Below are positions 1-4,960 of a stretch of 10,850 bases of DNA, piece by piece (the first letter of the stretch is position 1; each line of letters begins with the position of its first letter). Under the pieces are notes generated by a model. That model did no database searches. It worked only from the letters and a program-made list of their open reading frames with translations, and had not been told where the DNA came from. Source of the DNA: Microcaldota archaeon (lineage in GTDB: Archaea; Micrarchaeota; Micrarchaeia; Micrarchaeales; CABMGC01); the NCBI GenBank assembly GCA_021851985.1, contig JAJZOS010000019.1:1-10850 (forward strand), read 5' to 3'. A program made the translations under genes and the position numbers.

Positions 1-382
1 GGCTTCCGGAATTATAGCCGCCTATGGTGTATATCTTCTTGCCTCCGAGCGCCTTGAAGAATCTCACGATTTTTTCGCTGACTTCATGTTGGCCTTCAGG
101 AGTGCCGGCCTGCGTATCGCCAAGGAGAAGCAATATTGTTTGATTCTTATTGACTGCATAGTAAAATCTGTTGCTTATAAGCCTCGTTCTCCCATTTTTC
201 AGCATGAATGTTTGATGTATGAAGTGCGGAGAATACAAAGTTGCAAATCTTTTTGCCTTGAGCTCATTCTTAAGGTGCTCTCCCACCAGGCTGCCGACGC
301 TGCCTATGCCAGGAAGGCCGACTATGAGTATGGGTTCCTTGAATTTGAGCTTTTTTTTGTAGTATATTTGGGTATGTTTCAT
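1..382 (-). CDS. PAC2-family protein (proteasome assembly chaperone-like), 3' end cut by window
   Basis: The 127 visible N-terminal residues carry the glycine-rich motif VGLPGIGSVGSLVGEHL (residues about 21-37), followed by a segment ending in SPHFIHQ and the stretch LLLLGDTQAGTPEGQHE. This pattern is typical of the archaeal PAC2 family, which is related to eukaryotic proteasome assembly chaperones. The biochemical role in archaea is not established, so chaperone function is inference from the family. The ATG at 382 overlaps the aIF2-alpha stop in an ATGA, so the two are probably translationally coupled. In many archaea this family sits just after aIF2-alpha and Nop10. Here Nop10 is skipped. 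The gene continues beyond position 1, so the C-terminus is not visible. Confidence 0.85.
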   Translation of the reverse strand, partial: MKHTQIYYKKKLKFKEPILIVGLPGIGSVGSLVGEHLKNELKAKRFATLYSPHFIHQTFMLKNGRTRLISNRFYYAVNKNQTILLLLGDTQAGTPEGQHEVSEKIVRFFKALGGKKIYTIGGYNSGS

Positions 383-1143
383 GCTGATTGCGCCTTGCTA
401 CTTTTTAGCTCGAATTTTATATCGCCATACTGCTCCAATATTCTTTGGGCTTCCTTTATCTTGTCTTCGGCCTTAAGATAATCGGAGCCTTTTGCAACCA
501 GCCTATACTTAGGCGCGCCGAGATACTGGACTTCTGCGCCTGCGTTTTCCACTTTTACAAGCGCTTCCTTTATAAGCCGGATTCCGGACCGCGTATTCGA
601 CGTGCTAAGCTCTATGTTGTATGCAACCTCGTATGTCTTCGGCTTTATGGACTTGAAAACGAGGTCGCTCAGCACTTTCTTGAAATCGGGCTCTTTTATT
701 GAAGAGAGAGGATCCTTGCCTTCGTATATGTCATTTATAAGATCGTTGTAGGTCTTCTCGACCTTTGCGATCTCCTGAATTATGAGGTGCTTCTTCTCCT
801 GGTTTTTGGAATTCTCTATTGCTTTGTTGAATATGCCTTCAGCACGCTTTTCAAGGCTGAATTCGGTTGTCTTGTCCTTCTTGTTTTTGCTTGTTGCCTT
901 CTTTAGCGAAATGTCGACAGACCTCTTTGATCTGTCTACGAAAATTACCTTTGCAACGTCCTGCTGCCCTTCTTTTATGAATTCGTGTATGTTCTTTATC
1001 CAGCCCGATGAGACCTCGGATATGGGCAGGTACGCGTCTATGTTGAATTCGGTCAGTTTGCAGTATGCGCCATGGGGCATTATCTTCGTTATTTTGATTA
1101 TTACGAACTCCCCTTCATCGGGGAACTCTTTTTGGACTATCAA
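379..1143 (-). CDS. eif2a: Translation initiation factor aIF2 subunit alpha
   Basis: This is the alpha subunit of the heterotrimeric aIF2, which delivers initiator Met-tRNA to the small ribosomal subunit. The 254 residues match the family length and three-part build. An N-terminal S1/OB fold (about 10-84) contains GAYCKL, AYLPISEVSSGWI and RSVDISLKKAT. A helical middle domain follows (about 90-170). The C-terminal alpha/beta domain (about 172-250) includes YLGAPKYRL. The start is a TTG at 1143, preceded by GGAAGGT six bases upstream, a good Shine-Dalgarno match that overlaps the end of rpl44e. The L44e stop is four bases before this start. The stop overlaps the PAC2 gene start by four bases. 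It is the third gene of the gins51 operon. No internal break is seen. Confidence 0.95.
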   Translation of the reverse strand: MIVQKEFPDEGEFVIIKITKIMPHGAYCKLTEFNIDAYLPISEVSSGWIKNIHEFIKEGQQDVAKVIFVDRSKRSVDISLKKATSKNKKDKTTEFSLEKRAEGIFNKAIENSKNQEKKHLIIQEIAKVEKTYNDLINDIYEGKDPLSSIKEPDFKKVLSDLVFKSIKPKTYEVAYNIELSTSNTRSGIRLIKEALVKVENAGAEVQYLGAPKYRLVAKGSDYLKAEDKIKEAQRILEQYGDIKFELKSSKAQSA

Positions 1144-1147
1144 AGGA

Positions 1148-1429
1148 TTACCTTCCGATCTCTATTTTTTTCTTTGTCCGCATCCCAAATACTCTCTCGC
1201 TGTGCTTCTTGCATTCGGTGCATTCAAGTATGACCTTCTGTTTTTTGCCCAGCTTCTTTGGATGTATCTTCGGCTCTATGCTTCCCACATAACCTTTTAT
1301 GGCCCGATTGTGCCTTCGCGTACCGAGGCTTAGCCCTCGCTGCGATTTTTTGTTGTAATTTCTCACAACATTTTTCGTATGCTTCTTACAATACTTGCAG
1401 TATGACATTATCTCTTTGTCTATTTTCAT
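1148..1429 (-). CDS. rpl44e: 50S ribosomal protein L44e (eL42)
   Basis: This is a structural protein of the large ribosomal subunit, close to the E site in archaeal and eukaryotic ribosomes. The 93-residue protein has the family's zinc-binding plan, CKYC near the N-terminus (C11, C14) and CTEC near the C-terminus (C70, C73). Conserved basic text lies between them (SLGTRRHNRAIKGYVG). I chose the ATG at 1429 because archaeal homologues begin MKxPKxI before the first zinc knuckle. Two in-frame ATGs at 1438 and 1435 would add three residues, and the first directly abuts the gins51 TAG stop, which suggests translational coupling. In many archaea S27e follows this gene, but here aIF2-alpha follows after four bases. 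Confidence 0.95.
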   Translation of the reverse strand: MKIDKEIMSYCKYCKKHTKNVVRNYNKKSQRGLSLGTRRHNRAIKGYVGSIEPKIHPKKLGKKQKVILECTECKKHSERVFGMRTKKKIEIGR

Positions 1430-1438
1430 GCGCATCAT

Positions 1439-1903
1439 CTATTCAATCAATTCTCCAATTTTGTTTTCGACCAGGTATTTCACGTCCGATATGTTATCCG
1501 TTCTTATTATCTCGTTTTGCTCGAACGGCCCTATCTTGCTGCCCGTTGATGTTACTATCTGCGGTATGGAATGTGTTATTTTGATCCTCACGTGTTTTTG
1601 TTCCGGAGAGTTGTCAGTTAATATCTTCTTTATTTGAATATATAAATCTTCTTCTTCTGCCGGGAGAGGCTTGGGCACATCCTTGTTATAGGCTATGTAT
1701 ACAAGCAGTTTTTGAATGCGCTTTTCTTTGATTGCGTTCATAAGCTTGGACAGGTTTTTATATTCGTCGCTGTTGACTTCAATGTTTTTTATTTTGGATC
1801 GTATATTCATATAGAAGTCTGGAGTGAGGGAGCTTATCTCTCCAGTTTTTTGTTCGTTCTTCAACACAGACGAAAGGTTGCTTACAGTTATTTCGCTTTC
1901 CAT
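1439..1903 (-). CDS. gins51: Archaeal GINS complex protein, Gins51 (Gins15) type
   Basis: GINS joins MCM helicase and Cdc45/RecJ-like GAN in the archaeal replicative helicase complex. The 154 residues show an N-terminal helical A domain (about 8-95), with NEQKTGEISSLTPDFYMNIR and a basic helix KEKRIQKLLVYIAY, then LPAEEEDLYIQIKKIL. A small C-terminal B domain follows (about 104-154), ending GPFEQNEIIRTDNISDVKYL. An A-then-B order marks the Gins51 type; Gins23 has B-then-A. The ATG at 1903 follows an AT-rich promoter region and has only a weak Shine-Dalgarno. It is the first gene of an operon with L44e and aIF2-alpha, an arrangement reported as a conserved replication-translation link in archaea. 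Subfamily assignment rests on motif reading, not a search. Confidence 0.82.
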   Translation of the reverse strand: MESEITVSNLSSVLKNEQKTGEISSLTPDFYMNIRSKIKNIEVNSDEYKNLSKLMNAIKEKRIQKLLVYIAYNKDVPKPLPAEEEDLYIQIKKILTDNSPEQKHVRIKITHSIPQIVTSTGSKIGPFEQNEIIRTDNISDVKYLVENKIGELIE

Positions 1904-1950
1904 AAGTCTAACCAGGGTGCAATTCCACTATTACTTGATACTCTGTAAAC

Positions 1951-1972
1951 ATTATATTATATATTAAAAGCA
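1951..1972 (-). promoter_or_regulatory. Putative TATA promoter of the gins51-rpl44e-aIF2-alpha operon
   Basis: Read on the minus strand this is a TATA-like run, CTTTTAATATATAATATAAT, with a GC pair and A/T tract upstream that could act as BRE. A start site about 25 bases downstream would fall near 1930-1940, giving a leader of roughly 30 bases before the ATG at 1903. The element is very AT-rich in both directions, so the exact box is uncertain. Confidence 0.5.
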
Positions 1973-1999
1973 AAAATTAATGTATAATATAATAAAACA

Positions 2000-2089
2000 A
2001 TGCGAATAGTGGAAGTGAAGGGTGTTCCTGGTCCTTGTAGGGCTCGTGTGCACTTTGCCGGACGATCTGATGCAGTCGACATTGGCTAG
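2000..2089 (+). other. Short open frame of 29 codons, possibly a decayed gene fragment
   Basis: An ATG at 2000 opens a frame beginning MRIVEVKGVPGPCRARVHF and stopping at TAG (2087-2089). The same frame continues after the stop as EISLHASASSIIKF before the next stop. The text looks protein-like, but no family is recognised. A TATA-like run at 1981-1990 is too close to the ATG for a normal archaeal start, and there is no Shine-Dalgarno. It may be a remnant of a broken gene or chance. No function is proposed. Confidence 0.2.
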
Positions 2090-2140
2090 GAAATCTCTCT
2101 ACATGCATCTGCGTCAAGCATAATAAAATTTCTATTGAAA

Positions 2141-2167
2141 ATATAAAACATAAAAAAGATAAAAGGT
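2141..2167 (+). promoter_or_regulatory. Putative TATA box and ribosome binding site before the small basic ORF
   Basis: The run ATATAAAA (2141-2148) sits about 26-30 bases before the ATG at 2174, so transcription would start only a few bases upstream of that codon. AAAAGGT at 2161-2167 is a partial Shine-Dalgarno match with seven-base spacing before the ATG. These signals suggest that the following ORF is, or was, expressed. Confidence 0.35.
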
Positions 2168-2173
2168 CAATGC

Positions 2174-2432
2174 ATGTCTAAAAAGAAAACAACAAGGCGA
2201 AGAAGCATTGGGAAGGGACATATGCAGAAGAAAAAGAGCATTGAATACCAATTGCAAAGAGCAGAAGTAATTGGCTATCTTAAAGCAAAAAAAGAACGTC
2301 TTACGATGACATATCAAGTCACCTCAAAGTAGATTTGGATGTGATAGTTAATACATGCAAAGAAGAAGCCAGAAAAGGCAAGATGCGCTTTTTATGACAC
2401 AGCTCTATAAAAAAGAGGATGAAATAAGATAG
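2174..2432 (+). pseudogene. Small basic winged-helix-like protein, apparently frameshifted
   Basis: The first frame (2174-2332) encodes 52 residues starting MSKKKTTRRRSIGKGH, with the helix-like text YQLQRAEVIGYLKAKK. At a run of seven A (2287-2293) a shift to the -1 frame continues as SYDDISSHLKVDLDVIVNTC and EEARKGKMRFL, ending at TGA 2395-2397. Together these read like helix 1, helix 2 and recognition helix of a small wHTH domain. After a run of five T (2389-2393) a third frame gives MTQLYKKEDEIR to TAG 2432, which could be the wing and tail. Both breaks fall at homopolymers. Three explanations fit: sequencing error in an intact gene, a true pseudogene, or programmed -1 frameshifting at the A7 slip site. 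The 52-residue product alone is the conservative reading. The domain call is inference from helix pattern only. Confidence 0.4.
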
Positions 2433-2453
2433 TTCTTCAAGCAGTTGTGCTTA

Positions 2454-2528
2454 TAGCGAGAGGTGGATTTGAACCACCGATCTCCGGGTTATGAGCCCGG
2501 CGGGCACTCCATGCTACCCTACCTCGCT
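2454..2528 (-). tRNA. Initiator tRNA-Met (CAU)
   Basis: The 75-base cloverleaf folds completely. The acceptor is AGCGAGG paired with TCTCGCT, with discriminator A. The D stem is GGG/CCC, the anticodon stem CCGGG/CCCGG with loop CTCATAA, and the T stem GGTGG/CCACC with loop TTCAAAT. The anticodon CAT lies at 2491-2493. The A1:U72 pair and three G:C pairs at the bottom of the anticodon stem are the classic initiator marks, so this is initiator and not elongator tRNA-Met. CCA is not encoded and no intron is present. It lies between tfe and the gins51 operon, whose third gene encodes a subunit of the factor that binds this tRNA. Confidence 0.97.
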
Positions 2529-2548
2529 TCGAAATCTATAAGAAAGAG

Positions 2549-2560
2549 AAAATATAATAA
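2549..2560 (-). promoter_or_regulatory. TATA box of the initiator tRNA gene
   Basis: On the minus strand the sequence reads TTATTATATTTT, centred about 27 bases before the mature tRNA 5' end at 2528. That is the expected archaeal TATA distance for transcription starting at or just before the tRNA. It suggests independent transcription and not only readthrough from tfe. Confidence 0.55.
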
Positions 2561-2570
2561 CTAAAGCACG

Positions 2571-2611
2571 GATAGCGCAGACTATCGGGATAATGCATGC
2601 AGCGCGCTGCA
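2571..2611 (-). terminator. Palindrome and hairpin just after tfe, possible 3'-end structure
   Basis: Three bases after the tfe stop lies a perfect 14-base palindrome, TGCAGCGCGCTGCA (2598-2611). Beyond it is a hairpin with stem GATAG/CTATC (2571-2575 with 2582-2586, six-base loop). Neither is followed at once by a clear U tract on the minus strand, so this is not a standard terminator. It could be an RNA-processing or stability element, or a protein-binding dyad between tfe and the tRNA promoter. Confidence 0.3.
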
Positions 2612-2613
2612 GA

Positions 2614-3345
2614 TTAATCTTCAGTTACTGTTTCGTTGAACAAAGCAATAGTTTCTTCTTTATTCAACATTGCATAGGGCTTTCCACAGCTTCCGCAGCT
2701 GAAGTCTGATTCGTAAGCCGAGTCAAAGGGAAGCACCGTTTTTTGTTCAGGATAGCACTTCTTGCATATGAAAAAATCGTTGCATTCGCTGGGAAGTTGC
2801 CTGTCCTCTTGCAGCGGGACTTTTTCAAGCTCTCCAACAAAGTCCTCAAGCCTCTCCCTATCTATCCTCCATTTAAACACCAGCCACCCTTTGCTATCCT
2901 TGTTCACTTCGTATTTCACTATGCTGTAGCCGTTCATCACGTTCAGCATTCTCCTTACATCATTAACTTTTACCGACAATATGTTTGCTATGTCATCGTC
3001 AGTTTTAGGTTCTTTTATCAACGCCCTCAAAATATCTCCGGATCTGCTGCCCACATTCGTGCTTATATACTTCAACAGCATCTTATTCTCCACGCTGTTG
3101 CTTATCTTGCTTATATTAGAAAGCATTTCTTCGCGCCGTGAGGCCTCTTCCCTCTGTTTTCCCAAAAAAGCATTATATTTTTCTCTTGTTCTGCTAGGCG
3201 ACCTGTGGCTGGATTTCTTTGCCGCATGCTTTTTCAAATGCCTTCCTGCAGCAAGTCTCGCTTTATTATTCGCATGTTTGCCTGCCCTCTTGTGCTCTTT
3301 TCCCTTCAATACGCGCTTTTTACTTTTTGATTGCAAGATATCCAC
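2614..3345 (-). CDS. tfe: Transcription factor E (TFE-alpha) with an extra basic N-terminal extension
   Basis: TFE is the archaeal counterpart of the TFIIE alpha subunit and helps open promoters with RNA polymerase, TBP and TFB. Residues about 86-162 form the winged-helix domain, with KTDDDIANILSVKVNDVRRML and the typical ending GWLVFKWRID. A linker follows, then a zinc ribbon with C194, C197, C217 and C220. Family members are usually about 160-190 residues. This protein has 243 because of about 75 extra N-terminal residues very rich in Lys, Arg and His. The frame opens with GTG at 3345. A TTG at 3336 has GGTG six bases upstream and may be the real start. A Met at residue 74 would restore normal length but lies far from the promoter. 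TFE identity is secure; the start is not. Confidence 0.92.
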   Translation of the reverse strand: MDILQSKSKKRVLKGKEHKRAGKHANNKARLAAGRHLKKHAAKKSSHRSPSRTREKYNAFLGKQREEASRREEMLSNISKISNSVENKMLLKYISTNVGSRSGDILRALIKEPKTDDDIANILSVKVNDVRRMLNVMNGYSIVKYEVNKDSKGWLVFKWRIDRERLEDFVGELEKVPLQEDRQLPSECNDFFICKKCYPEQKTVLPFDSAYESDFSCGSCGKPYAMLNKEETIALFNETVTED

Positions 3346-3540
3346 CTTATCCGTGTTGTGGTAGTATTACAGCATAACTCATATATAAGCTTTTTATTTT
3401 TACCATTATTACAATTATCGCTGTTGTTCTGATACCTTTACAACGACAACATAGGGCCACATCGAACCATAGTATGGGGCAACCGCATAATGCTGGTTTG
3501 TATTTCGGGCAAATTCGCTCCTGCCGGCAGCTTTCCTGGT
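3346..3540. other. Intergenic region between the coiled-coil gene and tfe
   Basis: This 195-base gap holds the 3' flank of the coiled-coil gene and the tfe promoter. A cysteine-rich minus-strand frame from a TTG at 3544 crosses it but overlaps the promoter and matches nothing I know. A loose GTTGT/ACAAC stem can be drawn around 3420-3450. No RNA gene is recognised. Confidence 0.5.
3381..3396 (-). promoter_or_regulatory. BRE/TATA promoter of tfe
   Basis: On the minus strand AAAAAGCTTATATATG gives a purine-rich BRE followed by a strong TATA box (TTATATAT at about 3381-3388). A start site 25-27 bases downstream falls near 3358. That gives a leader of about 13 bases to the GTG at 3345 or about 22 to the TTG at 3336. 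It is the clearest archaeal promoter in the window and supports translation of the basic extension. Confidence 0.7.
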
Positions 3541-4788
3541 TCAATCCTTTTGGAATGGGGTAACCGTGTTCGCAGTTTCCCCAAGCTTTATGCTAAGTCT
3601 CTTTTTGTATGCACCGTATATTCTTGTTTCAATGTCTCTTTTCTTGGGTTCGAGCATGTTCTCCAGATCAACAGCCCTTTTCTTAACCTCCAATAGCCTT
3701 TTTTCCTTATCTATGTTGATATTCTCAACAGCCTCAATCTCCCTGCCATTTGATTCAAGCTCCCCTAGTTCCAACTTAAGGTAGCTTATTCTTGGTTCAA
3801 GCAACTTTATCTGCCCAAGATATTCCGCAATTTTCCCGTCAAGTATTGATTTTAATGCCCGCAGCGCCTCGTTCCTGTTCTTCAACGCAATGCTCCCATC
3901 CTCTACGCTCTTGTACAGCGATCTCATCTGCGAATACATGTCTCCGTAACCATCATTTTTTACCAGCATTTTCTCCGGATCTCTTATGTAATCCTCTATT
4001 TTTATCTTGTTCAGGGAACTATAATCGTATCTTCTTGCAGCTTTGCTTATGGAATTTAAGGTGTTTATTATTCCGGAATTTGCATCACGCATCTTTTCTT
4101 CAGCAGCATCTATCTCTTTCTTCTTTTCAGCAATTAATTTCAATATTCTGTCCCTTCCCTCTGTTTTCCCGGTTTCCTGGAGCGCCGAGAGCTTTTTTTG
4201 CTCCGCATTCAGCGCGTATCGTTCATAAACCAATGAAGCCAGTTCATCCACTCCAAACAATATTGCCTCATATTCATTTACATCCGGATCCATACGCTCT
4301 ATCTCGGCGCGCAGCGATTTTACTGCGGATTCCAGGTATGCGAAATCCTGTTTAAAATGCTCAAGATACCTGGAGTATGAATATACGACCTGCCTGAAAT
4401 TCGCATTTGTCTTGAGAATGTTGCCTATCATGTCTTCCGCTTCTGCCAGCCTGCGTTTGTAAAAGTAATAGTCTTTAGGTTCGTTTGGCCTGGCATCTGC
4501 GTCAACCAATACAATCCTTTTCAGTGCGGACACATATACTTTTTTCTGATTCACCACTGTGCTTGCTTTTGTAAAGTACTCGTCCTCAAGATCGGGATCT
4601 GCGGAAAGCAGGTCAAATCTCTCGCATGACCTGATAAAATGATTCTTTGCATCCTCAATCTGCCCCAGCAGTTTGGATGCCGCAACGTACAGCATCCGTA
4701 TTTTTTCATTGAATAAAGTACCAACTACCCCCGAAACCTTTCCGATATCGACATCTTCCGACTTGCCTTTGCCTAATCCAAACAACAT
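3541..4788 (-). CDS. Coiled-coil protein of unknown function
   Basis: I do not recognise a family. The 415 residues have no signal peptide, no convincing membrane segment and no cysteine or nucleotide-binding motif. The N-terminus MLFGLGKGK is short, hydrophobic and glycine-rich, then basic. Charged heptad-like helices fill much of the rest (about 28-60, 110-165, 180-255 and 295-395), separated by a DP/ND/G-rich hinge near 260-290. The ATG at 4788 is well supported by GGAGTG just upstream (4791-4796). It lies between tRNA-Lys and tfe, in the same direction as both. The hydrophobic tip followed by long helices vaguely recalls membrane-remodelling or scaffolding coiled-coil proteins, but this is speculation. 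A structural or SMC-accessory role is equally possible. Confidence 0.8.
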   Translation of the reverse strand: MLFGLGKGKSEDVDIGKVSGVVGTLFNEKIRMLYVAASKLLGQIEDAKNHFIRSCERFDLLSADPDLEDEYFTKASTVVNQKKVYVSALKRIVLVDADARPNEPKDYYFYKRRLAEAEDMIGNILKTNANFRQVVYSYSRYLEHFKQDFAYLESAVKSLRAEIERMDPDVNEYEAILFGVDELASLVYERYALNAEQKKLSALQETGKTEGRDRILKLIAEKKKEIDAAEEKMRDANSGIINTLNSISKAARRYDYSSLNKIKIEDYIRDPEKMLVKNDGYGDMYSQMRSLYKSVEDGSIALKNRNEALRALKSILDGKIAEYLGQIKLLEPRISYLKLELGELESNGREIEAVENINIDKEKRLLEVKKRAVDLENMLEPKKRDIETRIYGAYKKRLSIKLGETANTVTPFQKD

Positions 4789-4865
4789 AGCACTCCGTTA
4801 AAAATATTTGCATAATGCCTAATTTCGTATGCTTTACTGCCAGTATGCCATTGAATGAAGATCAA

Positions 4866-4940
4866 CGGACCCGGAGGGATTTGAACCCTCGACTTGCTGG
4901 TTAAGAGCCAGCCACTCTGACCAAGCTGAGTTACGGGTCC
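4866..4940 (-). tRNA. tRNA-Lys (CUU)
   Basis: A complete 75-base cloverleaf is present. The acceptor is GGACCCG/CGGGTCC with discriminator G. The D stem is ACTC/GAGT, the anticodon stem GCTGG/CCAGC with loop CTCTTAA, and the T stem GAGGG/CCCTC with loop TTCAAAT. The anticodon CTT lies at 4903-4905 and reads AAG lysine codons. No intron and no encoded CCA are seen. The minus-strand run AAATAATATTG at about 4957-4967, overlapping the end of the upstream gene, is a plausible TATA box. The coiled-coil gene starts 77 bases downstream and may be co-transcribed. Confidence 0.97.
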
Positions 4941-4960
4941 ATAAGTACTGTGGCACAATA

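Larger units (their letters stand above)
1904..2453. other. 550-base stretch without an intact recognised gene
   Basis: This stretch lies between gins51 and the initiator tRNA. Its left end holds the gins51 promoter. The rest, read on the plus strand, holds a 29-codon reading frame at 2000-2089 and a possible small frameshifted wHTH gene at 2174-2432, described separately. AT content is higher than in the flanking genes. I see no tRNA, no clear C/D box or other structural RNA, and no transposon end. Confidence 0.6.

Noticed and set aside
782..1333. Plus-strand open frame of 183 codons
   Set aside because: It lies antisense across aIF2-alpha and L44e, both certain genes; its hydrophobic composition is the mirror of their lysine-rich codons.
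2132..2317. Minus-strand frame of 61 hydrophobic residues that could look like a membrane peptide
   Set aside because: It is the complement of the A-rich coding of the small basic ORF, which explains the Phe/Leu richness; no promoter or binding site is seen.
3347..3544. Minus-strand 65-codon frame from TTG 3544, rich in cysteine, following the coiled-coil gene
   Set aside because: It has no proper Shine-Dalgarno, crosses the strong tfe promoter, and its cysteines do not fall into a recognisable zinc pattern.
3792..4355. Plus-strand open frame of 187 codons
   Set aside because: It is antisense to the intact coiled-coil gene; composition rich in Ser, His, Leu and Pro is typical of a shadow frame.
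4773..4958. Minus-strand frame of 61 codons covering tRNA-Lys
   Set aside because: It runs through the folded tRNA gene, and so is not credible as a protein.
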